A stretch of 64,000 nucleotides of DNA, taken from Pempheris klunzingeri. Taxonomy: Eukaryota > Chordata > Actinopteri > Acropomatiformes > Pempheridae. Below the pieces are notes generated by a model. That model had not been told where the DNA came from and did not search any database. It was given only the letters and a program-made list of their open reading frames with translations. The stretch is taken from NCBI RefSeq assembly GCF_042242105.1, contig NC_092012.1:33261978-33325977 (forward strand), given 5' to 3'. Shown piece after piece: positions 1 through 32,470 of the stretch. Position 1 is the first letter of the stretch; the number at the start of each line of letters is the position of its first letter. The position numbers and the translations under genes were made by a program.

Positions 1-346
1 CGTAACACAAACAAAGTCACTGATTGAGGCAGCTGTAGAGCAGCAACTCCTGTGTTCTGTAAAATTATTGTTTTTATCAATGGAGTTTGGTGGCTTTGAA
101 GAGATAATGGTTGTAAAAAGGGTCTATCTCTGTGGGGATGTTGTCAGAATAACAATCAGAGCCCGTCGGTGGCAAAAACAAGCACTTTTAGTGGACCCAG
201 TTTGGTGGTGTGGTTGCCCCTGAAGGATTAAATTACAAACGTTGTTTACAATATCCGGCTGCTAGCTGAGGTGATCTACTGGACCAATTTCCAAAAACTC
301 AAATATGACAAATTACAGCCCAGGCTTAAAAATACCAAAGTTATCA
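1..346. repeat. Arm of a foldback interspersed repeat (truncated by window edge)
   Basis: This stretch shares diverged but collinear blocks with 49.44-49.72 kb and 57.83-58.07 kb. The shared blocks are a GCAACTCCTGTGTTCTGT-like block, ATCAATGGAGT followed by GGTGGCTTTG, and AACAAGCACTTTTAGTGGAC. Its right end (near 340) is the reverse complement of the left end of the 57.4 kb copy (AACTTTGGTATTTTTAA). It is therefore one arm of an inverted-arm element whose other arm lies outside the window. It has no coding capacity. Confidence 0.65.
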
Positions 347-3300
347 TCAAAGGCACAGAATTAATGGGTACATTGGACTTCTATTTGTGACTTTTTGTTT
401 CTCGGCAAAGTATCTTTAAGTTAAGTTAAGCCCATAAAATGATAACAGTAAATTGACTAAAGCCTCCTCCCTTGGACCAACGGACCAACGGGCCCACGGA
501 CCGGAGGCTGTGGACTGTGTGGAGGATATAACCAACTCCAAAGGAACATTTATTTAGAAAGATGGTCATATGTTATAAGGTACCTAGCAAAGTTAACAAA
601 CTGTAAACATTTAATTTGGATCTCACCTGTCGCATGTCTTTGTATTGTTTGTATTCTTTATACCAATATTATTTCTGTATGTAAAGTTTTGCTTTGTATG
701 TTTCAGGAGGCATTTTGTGACATTTAAATGCTCTCTCACATTGTTCACTATGTGTCCAATACAGTATTTTGCATGTCCTCTATTATGTAAATGCATTCGT
801 TTAAGTCATGAAACAAAATGCATTTGACCATGTAATCTACTCTAAATTGCACAGCGTCCTGACTGTCATGAGCATCACATGCGTGACAAAGAGGGGGTTT
901 GTGAACCGCTTGCGTTTTTGTATAATAGGCTGAACTAACCTGCTCCTATAGCTCACATATTTAATCCATCGCATATTATCTCCAAGCAAAGAAGAAAGCA
1001 CTTTTACACTGCCTTCCAATTACCAGCCGGATGTACAATGGCAGAAAAATACTTGATGTGCACTTTTCAACATGAGTCACAGTCAACAGTTACAGGCATA
1101 TCAGGACATAACAGAAGAAATCCTCAGGCAATGTGGAGTGTTTTCAATAGGGTGGCTTTTTGCCGCAGGCATCAGCAGGCAGGGAGAGTGCTCACGGGGT
1201 GTTTTGTGGCGGCGGTATCAATCATATCGAGCATAAAGCCTGTGACGGAGACAAAGACTGCGGAGCGTCTAGTCAAAATTAATCCATAATGATGATGAAT
1301 CTACACAGATAAAAACTACACCGGACTGCTACATCCGAGAGGAATCAAGAAAAATGATTCATTATTCAGTATTTTTTCACAACCTGGACATCATTAACAT
1401 ATTTTCAGAGCACTTTAAAGCCATCAGAGAGCAAACTTCTAAATATTTAACACCATATCCAACCCTAGGCCAATCAGAGATGAGATGCATTGTCTCTCTG
1501 GCTTTAATCAACATTAGAGACTCGTGGTGTAACAGTCACTGTGCACAAAGGCTTCATATCATGACTTTATTACATGATAGCATCTCTAATAGTCAGTGTA
1601 AATGCCTCTGTGTATTTTGTTTTCCTCCATCACCATCAATGACCATCGGCTGCTGGATACTACTCTTGGTTTGTCGTCATCCTTGATAGTCAGAGGCTGC
1701 TGATATTTTTGAAAAATCCACTGAAAGCAGCAGAGGGGAACATAATAGATCGTACAGGAAACCTCTTTGTATTCTACGAAAACGCATCATTTCAAATGCC
1801 AGACCACAGCGCCAAGATGAGTCACTTTCCAAGTTTCAACAAATGGATCGATAATGTCACTGGTGAGAAATGAAACTGGAGTTCAAACTCTTGTCTGCAG
1901 CCATGTCCTTGTGCGACACACTCATACGTAAGGTTCCAGTTGACTTCATGTCACGTTTAACGGACTAAAGAATAGAGACGACCTACAGACCAAACTCCAT
2001 GACATCATAAATATGGCGGAGAGCACAAAAGAAGCCTTTGATGAGGTGAGGAGATGCTCCTGGCATCATCCTTGTGGAGCAGTGTGATATGTGGAAAATG
2101 ACTGATGGCTATTCCATAATTTAAAATACATTATAATAATATATCATAATAACACAATATATATTATAAATGGACTCCTCTCCTGTTACTGACTTGGTGG
2201 AGGAAACTGAGACCACTGATTACCACATCTTTTGTACTTCTGACTGAAGAGATCAGAGAAGAGGCACCGCTGAGGAAGACTTCAAATGCAAAATATAATA
2301 CATAAACATGGTGAGAGCAGCGGGGAGGATCCAACCGACTGCGCCGCCATCTTCCTAAACACAGGCCACAATTTAATTCATAGTCAAATTATCTGTTGTT
2401 CTGCTGTGCAGTGTGGGCTCACTGCAGATTGCAGTTTGCACTTAATAAGGCAGCCACAGTGTGTTTTTTTAAATGTAGCTTTGATTGAGAGGTGGCCTTC
2501 CATAATAGACCGTGGCTATAATCAGATTGAATTGTCATTTCATTTTCACTTCTGGGTCAGACGTCTGCAGCCAGGCTAAATAGAACGGGCTGCTCTTAGT
2601 AGGAGTTTTCATTATATGGTAAATTGTGACAGTTCAAAGGGCCATATTCTACCCTGCTACAGAATAATAAGAGAAACAGGCAGACTGTGCCTTTATCTAC
2701 AGGATGATGAAACTGTGGATGTCATCACCATCATCTCTGAAAAGAATAAATCCCATTTGTTCAGAAGACTGTAACATATGGATCCAAATAAGTAATATTA
2801 AAAGAGAAATTTGTTTTATCAAATCAGCTTACGAATTCAAATACACCCAAAGCATTCAAGGTATGTTCTGCAGAGGTGGAACAGCAGAGGAGGGGTTCAG
2901 GTTTATGAATTAAAAACACAGCAGAATTATTTTTAGCCCTGTCTCGCCTCCCTCAGAGTGCCAAAGCTTGTCCGCCGCTGTCTTCTCTCTCTGGGAGTAT
3001 GGAGGGATAACTCAGACAGGCCGAGTCATCTCCGGCTCACCCAGACACAAAACAAAAGCCACGGCTGGATGTTACACGTCCAGAGCGGACGATGTGGGTG
3101 GACCGCTGGTCCACTTTGCCACTTAGTCGTTTAGTCATACAACACTTAATGATTTCAAGGCAGCTCTGAGAGGTGACAGAGGGTTCAATTATCAGCCAGA
3201 TGAGGGGACTGAAATAATAATGAAGTGGTTGTTTCTGGATTCTCTGAGGACACAAGTCACTTTTTATTACTCTAACATCAGTTAAATCTGAGCTCAAGTA

Positions 3301-5300
3301 TGATTGTTTTTTGCGCTCCTAAGCCCAAGTGGCTCTGCACCTCTATGAGTCATTCCTTGATGCAGTTTTCACCTGTCAGAAGCCATCAGGACGATCCCAC
3401 AGTGAGGGAAGTGGGCTAATAGGCACACAGCAGATGAGGCTAATGGCATTCAGAGATGGGAATTTTCACATTTTCAGTGAAACTCAGATTTCTACTTATC
3501 AAAGCACAGCCGCAGCAAAGGGAAATGTGCTTTCCCCGGTACTTAGGCGACAAGGTGACCTACCGCTATATTGTGCTCAGATTATTTTAATACTAATAAT
3601 TCAATAGTCTTGAAGTTTGCACCATTAACGTTTGACACCATTATTTGTGAAGCACATGGTACAAATGTTAATTTCTAGTGTTAACAGGTATTAATGAACT
3701 AACTGTTAGGACTAAGGCTTTATTATCCAACAGTATATGGTAATGCTAGTTTCTCTGTGAGGCGAATGTCATTAAGCTTCGCAGGTATTTAATCATAAAG
3801 AAATGTAAAAAAGTATTGGGCAGTAAAGTAAATGTTCCGCTGATGGTGGTGATTGGGAGAAACGTTCTTACGATTCATCCAGAGGGGGACATGAAGGTCT
3901 GTGCTAAATGTTTTGGGAGTCCATCCCAAAGATTTTCAGATGTAATGAGCCAACAGATCTATGTTCACATCCCTCCACGCTAAAAATATATGACTTTGTA
4001 CGTTTGTGTCTTTACTAATCTAACTTCATGGCAAAAACACACACCTGGAGGCTGCTCTTGTCGTAGTATAACACTACCTGCATCGTCTAGTGTTAAAAAA
4101 AACATATGATATAAGCCAGAAAGCTCCACTGTTGCCTACAGATGTTACACACCAGCTTTCTCTGCCCCCCAACATGCGTCAATGTCTGATTATGAGCCAG
4201 CTCGAACAGTAAACAGGTAAAATACACCAATTGTCCATCATCATCCACATCCGTTCAACAGACTGCAGGGAAGATGTCTGTCGATTATACACATCTCTTG
4301 CCACATAACACATGATGACGACAACTCTGAAGTCACGAATGTGTGTAATGTGATAGGCACCTACGCACATGAACTATGGTGTAATGTCACCTCAGGGTGG
4401 CTGAATGGAAATGGAAGTGTAAGTGGAGCCGCTGAAGCGAAGCCTCACACGTGAAATTGCGCAGTGACGTATTATGTAGGTCTAAGGTGAAGAGTAAGGC
4501 ACCTGCTTAGTGTGGTCTGATTGGAAAGACTCCCTGTGCCTTTCAGCTCCCTGTTTACAGCTTTGACTTCTTCAGTCTCTACTTAAATCATGAATGTGTA
4601 TTTGCCAGATGTGAAAAAGTATAGTCATACAAATTTAGAAGTATATTTTAACTGTTTTTGTACCCTTAATGTCCAGTGAAGATTAAGGCAAACTACCAAT
4701 CTAAAACCCAGAGTACATGGTCACACAGCACAGAAGAGGATTTCACATACTACATATATGAAAAGGAGAAAGACTGTAGGGCTGCATGTTCAAGCACAAC
4801 GGTAACAGGCTTATTCATATAAATGTAAATAAAATGTACCCGTCGTGATTTGGTTCAGAGTTCCATCTAGTGGCAAACTCAATTACACAGCAGGGGATTT
4901 GACTACCAGCAGCAGGTGGTCTTCCTCACATCACATGTCGTAGCCTACCTTTGTATACGTGTCTCTCATCTCTATTGGACCTACGTTCTTGTATTATGAC
5001 CATGTGGTCTGTCATTAAAGGGAGAATTAGGTCTTGTCGGGAGCAGGATGGGTGAGACAGTGCAGAGTGTGAATACACAACTATAAGAGAAAATACATTC
5101 TATGTAAATTAAATCAGAGGATTATTATTTTTTGCCTGTGCCCTATATTATATACATATATATATTGTTGTTATAGTATAAATGAGGAGAATAAAGGGGA
5201 ATATTTATTTATTTTTTATATTGTCATCTATTCTATGTGAGAAACATCATTCATTCCAATCACTTTTAAAGACTGGTATCAAACTACAATATAACTGAAT
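347..5300. other. Intergenic, no gene recognised
   Basis: All reading frames here are short, have no recognisable domain, and lack paired splice signals with coding-like third-position bias. The base composition is AT-rich, with simple TA-rich runs near 2.13-2.17 kb and 5.14-5.22 kb. I see no RNA gene. Distal regulatory DNA for the lectin gene or an off-window neighbour is possible but nothing specific shows it. Confidence 0.6.
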
Positions 5301-5303
5301 CAA

Positions 5304-5410
5304 ATGGTAAATGGTCTGTATTTGTATCGTACCTTTCTAGCTGACCTGTAGGAGCCACGGACCTTCTGATTAAGGGACGACCCCACTCTCCCTCTGAGCT
5401 GCAGCTGGTG
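5304..5410. repeat. Teleost interspersed repeat fragment
   Basis: The block starting ATGGTAAATGGTCTGTATTT and running through a TTTCTAG segment resembles a very common dispersed fish repeat whose usual form reads GGTAAATGGACTGTATTTATATAGCG. This is recognised from memory of the consensus, so the assignment is approximate. Confidence 0.5.
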
Positions 5411-5702
5411 GCAGCAGGCACATTAACTGCTGTTTTATAGTAACTCGGTTATTTTCTCTAACGTTTAATGCTCTAAACATTTCTCTCTGACTGAATTAAC
5501 AACTGTAAAACTTAATTTTGAAATATTTAAAGAAAAGTCAAATATAAATTTGTACCAAAAAGCCAACTAAGCCTTGGTGGATGGACACAGAGCAGCTCTC
5601 TCACTGCTTATTCCATATAGTATATACTGTATATTATTGTTGTTAATGTTCTGATGTGGAAATTCAATATAATGATTATTAGTAAGCCTCAAGAATAAGT
5701 AC

Positions 5703-5708
5703 TTTATT
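5703..5708 (-). promoter_or_regulatory. Polyadenylation signal, lectin gene
   Basis: TTTATT on the plus strand gives AATAAA on the minus strand, about 165 bases downstream of the lectin stop codon. It is a good candidate for the 3' end of that transcript. Confidence 0.5.
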
Positions 5709-5873
5709 AAATCCGCAAACAACAGCAAAACTCTAAAACGGTATTTGAACCTGACAACAGTCCCAAAGTTACTGCATCCTTTTATAATATAAAAACTACC
5801 ACGAGTTAAGAGCTAAACATTATGAAGTGTAAAGGTTTGTATATATCTCACTGAACAAATGATGAGGTGAACT

Positions 5874-8149
<2,276 letters not shown>

Positions 8150-9239
8150 GTTCTCTTCCGAAAAGCTTCAAAACAGAGTTAAGTTATCATTGTGCTATAG
8201 TCCACAGCTAAGGTAAGGTAAGGGTGATCTCTCTGCTGTCAGAGAACGACTCCCCTCTCTCCCCTGTTTGTTAATACCACCATACAGCACAGTTAAGAAT
8301 TTAGCTCTAGTGGGAATTTAATCCATAACCCTCCCAACAGCCAAACCTGTTTCTGTGTCAGCACTCACCTTAAATGATGGCACCGACAAAGGGAGGAAGA
8401 GCAGTGGATATCTTGGTCCTTATTCACAGAGAGCTGATGGAGGACTGTGTATCATGTGGGGATCACCTGTCACAGCACCGACACACCTGATTCCCACATA
8501 AACTGACCAATCAGAGCAGCCGAGGTCTTTCACCTGGACACGACCACCCAACACACACTATTACCTCATATACCTCATTAGTCAAAACGTGCTCAGTGAT
8601 GCAAAGCAGGAGCGAAGCCAGGGAGCCAAATATAAACGTCTTGTCTGATTTGTCTTTTACATTTATGTGTAGATTTGCAAGAACAACCCCAGACAAGCAT
8701 GCTGACATTTGCTTGAGTTAATTAGTTGAAATAACACAGAAGATCAGCGCTACAGTTTGCAGTACTTGTACTTTGACCAACTCAGCCACAGCACGTGCAC
8801 ACAGACTACAGCGACAAGATCAAATGGAATCAAGCAGTCTCAGACATGACAGCATGTTTGCATGGCTGCAGACTTGTTTTTCATGTATTTGCCTGCAGAA
8901 CTTATTGGCAAAAAACCCAAAGCAGAGGTAACACAAAGGTAAGACAAACACTGGTACAGTAGATTTGCAAAAGAAAGTTCAGCAGTATTTTCAGTAAATC
9001 CAGGTCCTGAAGCAGCCATTAGAGTAGAAGTAGATGGTGTCAACCGACTGAAGACCTTTCTACAAGGGTCGGTAAGTTGGTAAGTAAACTGAAGTCAGAC
9101 TCCAACATGCAGAAAAATGTGCTTTCAAAGGCAGAGGACAAACAGATCCATATTTAGCATCGCAGACATCCTAAGGTTTCCACTTCTTAACCATCAGTCC
9201 TCCTCCATCACTGCTTTAGAAGGCATCCTCACACACTGG
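8150..9239. other. Upstream flank of the lectin gene; no gene recognised
   Basis: No coding exon with coherent splice sites was found. The stretch should contain the lectin promoter and any 5' untranslated exon, but I see no TATA box or other element that fixes the start site. Confidence 0.5.
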
Positions 9240-9345
9240 AGCCAAAACAGCAGCAGCTTGGCACCGACAGGCACCGCTGGGATGTGAACCCAGGATCTCC
9301 TGTTTAACGGGAGGCCACAGCACCCACCTGTGTGGCCGTTATGAT
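9240..9345 (-). repeat. tRNA-like SINE fragment
   Basis: On the minus strand there is a T-arm-like hairpin (CTGGG TTCACAT CCCAG) preceded by an anticodon-arm-like hairpin with loop GTTAAAC. This resembles a pol III B box. No matching acceptor stem is visible, and the block resembles fish dispersed repeats of the form CCTCACAG...GGTCCTGGGTTC, so I call it a relic rather than a working tRNA gene. Confidence 0.4.
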
Positions 9346-9775
9346 GGGCGGCAGTAGCAGCTAAACCAGGCCCCGAGGGACTTAGATGGCTGGATCAGTT
9401 TTATTTGAAGCTCAGTAAAAATGGTTTAACACCTCCACACCCCTAACCTGCACACATGGAAGCACATTTTCTCGTATTTAGCAGGGCAAGGGCAGGGTGT
9501 TGTAAACCCTGACGATTTGATTAGATTGAAATTACCATGAAACTAAATACACGAGAATTTTCTCAACCTCAAATTTCAGAACAAAATTGATGTTTTTTTC
9601 CTTTTTCCAGCCCATCAGTTTTGATTTTATGACTTTAGAAGTGTGACAGAGAACCTTATTCACCTCCTAGTTGCTTGCTATAATCTTAATTGGGATCCTT
9701 CAGTCATTTTACTTTGTCTCCACTAAAACTGAACGAAAAAGAAAAGTCCACTTCACTTGAACGGTGGCTTTCACA

Positions 9776-9781
9776 TTTATT
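9776..9781 (-). promoter_or_regulatory. glo1: Polyadenylation signal, glo1
   Basis: Minus-strand AATAAA lies about 315 bases beyond the glo1 stop codon and is the first full hexamer I found downstream, giving a 3' UTR of roughly 340 bases. Confidence 0.55.
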
Positions 9782-10094
9782 ACACAGCAATACCGCTTTG
9801 TTTCAGCATCACTTTTTTTTGAAGACACGTACAAAATGGTGATGGCAGACAAACTCAACAGCTACACAAAGTAGTTGCTGTTCATAGCATTAACTCAGGT
9901 ATCTAATCTATTTGCCCGTCAGCTGTCCAATATTAGTCCAAGCCCCTGCCAGGACACACCGAGTGTCAGCGTGCAAGTGTTTTCTCTCCATTTTCCCTCA
10001 GCTCTCCGGCACATGTTGCTAAATTCTTCGCTAACCCCATCGCTCTGCTCTCCCTCTCTGTACGCACTGCAGCAGGTAGCATGTTGTCACAGTT

Positions 10095-10550
10095 TTAGGA
10101 GGTAATGGACACCATGTTGTTGGGACTCAGGATCTCAATCCAGTACCCGTCGGGGTCCTGAATGAAGGCCAGGCCTTTCATTTTACCTGGAAGGAAAATA
10201 AGAGAAGAGAAATAAGATCATCTGTCAGTCAAGAGCTTCCAGAAATCTGCATGCGGCATGTGCATCCTTTTAATATTCTTAACAAAATAAGCCAACTAAA
10301 AGAAAGAAAGATGGATCGATGGAAAGGTTAAAGATGTACAAATACTCTAAAGAGGGGGTCCAGCCTGTCAGATTTCACGTCTTACCGTCATCTGGCTTCT
10401 TGACAAATGTGACTCCTTGCTCTTCAAACAATTTGCAGGCTGCATAGACGTCAGGAACCGCGATTCCAATGTGACCTGTCAGATGTCAGGTGGACGAACA
10501 GAGACCGTTCACTATGAATCACATATCCCCAGTTTGCCTCTAGTGAGCAG

Positions 10551-10584
<34 letters not shown>

Positions 10585-13107
10585 AAAAGGTATTGAGGAG
10601 AAATAAATGCATTTAAATTGAGTGTTTAATAAACCTTTTCTTTTGTGGAAACTTTCTTAAACCTTGAGCTGTATTTGAGCTTACCAAAGCCACGTGGATC
10701 AGAGTTTCCATTGTGATACGACTGGCTCTCGTCAGACTCGGAGCCCCAGTTACTGAAAGACAGGAGGAAAGGTAAGACGGGAAAGTGGGACGACTGTGGC
10801 ACCAGTCCCAGGACGCACACCCCCTTACTGTGTCAGCTCGATGGTGGCTCTTCTGGAAAAGGTCCAGGCCGTCTTTTCCTTCACATCTGCAGGAATCTCC
10901 TTCTTGTCCTCGTAGCCCAAGAAGAAGAGAGAGAAACGCATGGAGGGGAAGTCAAACTTTTGCAGGAGCCTGGGAGATTTTTAAACACACCGGAGAGAAG
11001 CTTAGTTTAGTTACAGAGTCCAGATTATGTGCAGGAAACCGTCCTAATGATGCACACACAGAACAAACAGCCCCAAAAACATTTAGCTTTCATCGTGTCA
11101 CTTATTGGGGGATAAGTAGAAAAGAAGATCACAAGCCCACACTAATACTCACGTCATGCCGAGGATTCTGGTGTAGAAATCCAAGGATTTAACTGGATCT
11201 TTGACCCGCAGCATAGTCTGCTGCATCATGAAATCCTAAAACAGAGGAACACAGGAACAGAGATTTATGTGCAGAAACAAGTGCTGGTTGATTTGTAGGT
11301 GAGCCACACCTGGTTTGGCACAGACCTGACAGGCAACTCAGAAAAACACCGCAGCCATCCATCGAAAAACACTAATATAAATAGTCCTGGTCACCTGATG
11401 CGCTACCTCCCTGCGAGTACATGTGCATGTCTACTGTATGTGCATTGACGTGGCGTCACCCTGCCACCTTAGGAAAAATTAAAAAAATCCGGAGTAGATC
11501 TTGTAACAACAACAACGTAGAGGTAGAAGATCTCCCTTTGGCTCTGTTGGCTGTGATGGAAGCTTGTATCCTGGCACTCACTGGTGAAAAGGGACATTTC
11601 AGCCAAACAGCACCTCTGTGCGACCAAGCGGATACAACTCAATGGTCACCGTGTGTGTGAGCTACGCCTCAGTCAATATTACCATACCGAACAGATCAGG
11701 CCTGCTTGGATACGTTACATTTACTTTTAGGTTTTCTGTGGAAAAAAAAAAAAGGTTTTACGTAGTGTTGAGTGTATGAGAACTTCTCCTCTGTGTGTGC
11801 TTCACAGTTGGGTGTTATCTCTGTGGCTAGCAACTGTTCCCCTTTCCTGTGCCCTTCCTGTCAAGTTGCCAGCGTAAAAATGTATCACCGCGTCGACAGA
11901 AACTCCTCAAACACTGCTGCACCGTGACCCATTTCTGCAGCGCTCCGTACGGCCCAAACAGCCACAGTTTTGCCGGCTTGTAGCTAAATTCATCACTTCA
12001 AAACGTCAAGAGGGCGGATGAAACAGAAGTAGTGCATTTAGTCATGTCATCTGTGTTTCTGTGGAAATCAATCAAACAGCAGGGGATTGGATCATGCTGC
12101 AAGAGAAGTTTAAAAAAGGTTTCTATGGACTTTATCCAGTGTTGCAAAGTCTCTTTTATTACTCAGATCAGTCTTTACAGTCTTCATATGGACCTTGATG
12201 GAAGTGAGTGACAGAAATACTGGGGGGGCTGCCACAAATGAACCCAAACATTGAGATACGTTGACACTGACCTGTCTGAAACACACCTAACTAAGCTAAA
12301 ACAGAGGAGCAGATTTAACGGTGGGCTCATTTTGGAGGATGTAGTTTGTGGTGCTCTTGAACATCACTGCAAACCTTTCATGGAGGGAGGAATTAATGCA
12401 GACCTGTTGCATTAGACTGCATTAGTTTGGTGTTCCTAATAAACTGGTAACTAGGCTGCAGTGTTTGTTCAGTGAAAACATGAAGGGAGCTCAGAAGAGA
12501 AGGAGAAGTGTCCCAGATTGAGGACAGTAAAAACTTTAGATGAAGGGAAGTGTGTTTGTCAGCTGCACCAACTTACACCTGCTCCCACCACAGCATGGCG
12601 CCTACATGACAGACTTCTGTAAGTCAGTAAAGTAACGACCTCTTCCAGCAGACTTTAATAAAGTTATATAACAGAGTTTGATCAGTCTCAGCCCCCCCTC
12701 CCACAGCCCTTCAGGCCCAAACTGAGTTTCTCCCCACAGGGAAAAGTTGGCCTGTGTGTTAACTTAGCTAACATTAGCTTACAACAGGCTGCAATAACAC
12801 CACCAAAGGTGTATTACCTGACATGAACAACTCTCACCACGAGCACCGACACTCACACACAACAACAACAACAACAACACAGTCAGCTGTCACCGGGCTG
12901 CCAGTGCACACTTTGTGAAGAGCCGTGTCCGATAATGGACGCATAGCCGGTTACCGTGCCTGGCAGCCGTCGGCCTGCTGGGTTGGCCGGTTTTCACGTA
13001 GTTTAGCTCGGCTTCAAAAGGGACAACAACCGTCCTACCTTGGTCACCGGGTCTCCATCTTTACAAGCTGCTGCCGCCGCCTCGTCTGACAGACCTTTGT
13101 CGCTCAT
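10095..13107 (-). CDS. glo1: Lactoylglutathione lyase (glyoxalase I)
   Basis: Six exons join in frame to about 180 residues: 13107-13039, 11235-11153, 10969-10829, 10752-10685, 10475-10386, 10186-10095. The human enzyme has 184. It isomerises the hemithioacetal of methylglyoxal and glutathione to S-lactoylglutathione in the cytosol, the first step of methylglyoxal detoxification. The single vicinal-oxygen-chelate fold is evident, and all four residues matching the human zinc ligands are present: Gln in [10 protein letters not shown], Glu in ATIELTHNWG, His in [12 protein letters not shown] and Glu in WIEILSPNN. The start ([10 protein letters not shown]) has A at -3 and an alanine-rich N-terminus like other vertebrate GLO1. 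Exon 1 is followed by a 1.8 kb intron; intron 4 holds a short (CA)n. It lies tail-to-head before eprs1 on the same strand with no sign of shared transcription. Confidence 0.97.
12290..12475. repeat. Interspersed repeat fragment in glo1 intron 1
   Basis: The block ends in GTGTTCCTAATAAACTGG, a segment I know from dispersed fish hAT-type repeats (usual form GTGTACCTAATAAAGTGGCC). A related segment, GTGTCCCTAATAAAGCGG, occurs near 43.06 kb. The left border is uncertain. Confidence 0.4.
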
Positions 13108-14033
13108 TTTTGCTAAGTGACGGTAGAAAGTTGGACCGCAGCTCGGCGCGGCGGACTGACATGGAGGGAGACCGGAGTCAGGGAGTTTTTAACGGGAACA
13201 CCTTCCGGTACCAGCTTTCAAAATAAGAGCCCTTTGAAGACACGAGACAGATTCAATACTGCACATACAATGGCCTGTAACATTAAAGCACATGTGATTA
13301 ACACACAGACAGGAGAAATAATGAGATGTAGGCATGAATAAATACACAAGGGATGATCATAGTGATTGTTCCTTCTGTAGTAATGGTTAAAAAGTCACAT
13401 TGTTAACACTTAACCAGTATCACAATAAATAAAAACAACACAATAAAAAATATAGGAAGCCTCCAAATAAGTTTCAGGCAGGCTTAAGCAATCAAAGGGT
13501 GGGGCAGCTTGCAGAGACCACCAAGATCTTATCACAATCTGTTTCCCGATCACATTTTTTCATATGCATGTTACAGAAGAGCTCTTCTCATAGGTGCTAG
13601 CGTATGAGAAAATTAATGAACATTTTAAAAATTATCTGAGAGTTTAATCCTCACCTTGTGTCAGTACTCCATCACCACACGCTCCAGGATTTTCTCCAAA
13701 CGTCATTTTATTTTGAAAACAGAGCGGAAGTGTCCGTTTTTATCTGTTGGCTGGACCAGGCTGTGTTATGCAACCAAGGAAGTACAATTCATAATGCACC
13801 GTTATTACCCTGCATGTGACCCTATAACACTGCCATTATTCGGTGCTGCTGCACAATCTGGTGCACCACAGCACAGTGACACTGTAAGAACTCATTCAGA
13901 GTCACACTGCATCATGTTAATACTGTGTGTTAACATTTATACTGTGTATTAACACTTACTTTGCAATCCTTAATAGTCATAGTGATGAAGTGTGTTTCAG
14001 TAACAACACAGAGCAGTTTGCCATGGCCATGAC
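13108..14033. other. glo1 upstream region and intergenic DNA
   Basis: The first 150 bases above the glo1 start are relatively GC-rich (GCTCGGCGCGGCGG) and are the likely glo1 promoter. The remainder is AT-rich with no recognised gene. Confidence 0.5.
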
Positions 14034-14039
14034 TTTATT
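14034..14039 (-). promoter_or_regulatory. eprs1: Polyadenylation signal, eprs1
   Basis: Minus-strand AATAAA lies about 775 bases past the eprs1 stop. I saw no earlier full hexamer, so the 3' UTR probably occupies about 14.0-14.8 kb. Confidence 0.5.
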
Positions 14040-14813
14040 ATAGACAAGTTGTTGAGGTCTTTAATGGGAGAGAAGAGACATAAGGCTACATTACTGGCTA
14101 TTAACCAATCAAAGCTTTCATCTGCTGGCTCTGATGAACTTGTATGAGGCTGTGAACCATGAGCCACAAACTGTAGTGTGACGTACAGACAGAGGAGGGT
14201 TGGTGAAGCTGTCAGAATAACATCCTGAGTACCTGCAGAGTTCCTGAGACCGTTGGGTTGAAAGATACGGGACTGCCAGTAAAGTAAAGAGTACTTTGAC
14301 CCAGACAGCAGGACACAATACATTTCTCAGGGAGGTTTTTTTCCATCAGTACTCAAAGGGCATAATTCATAAATGTCTACAGTAACTTAAACTAAATAAC
14401 TAAATCTGATTTTCTTGACAATAACTGAGCAGTTATAAAAAAAAAATGTCAGTTCAGAAGTGGTTTCCAAAAGCTTTCACCATTTGCTTGCTATGCTCTG
14501 AGAGGATAAGGACTTCATATTTGCCTGGTTTCTGGTGGTGTTTCCCATCCCAATACAAAGCACTCCTGGACATGGCTTTTAGAGAATTAACAGTTTGTCT
14601 CACCTCTACTTTCTTTCAGATGTGTTATAATAATATTAATACAAAAACAAAAACACCATATTCCCCATTGTTAACCCCACAGTCCAGTCACCTCCATACC
14701 CGTATCACCCCGGACACCCAACAAGAGATCAGAGAAAAAGGAATACATGAGAAAGGGTGGGAAAGCCCTTTTCGACCACGCTGTCCATCCTCGTGCTCCA
14801 GCAGAACAGCTCT

Positions 14814-32470
<17,657 letters not shown>

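Noticed and set aside
1038-1289. Plus-strand frame of 83 codons near the left edge
   Set aside because: No similarity I recognise, no coding-like third-position bias and no flanking splice signals.
9240-9345. Possible tRNA-Leu(UAA) gene
   Set aside because: The anticodon-like loop and T-arm are present, but the acceptor stem does not pair, the long variable arm of tRNA-Leu is missing and there is no pol III terminator in the right place. A SINE relic explains it better.
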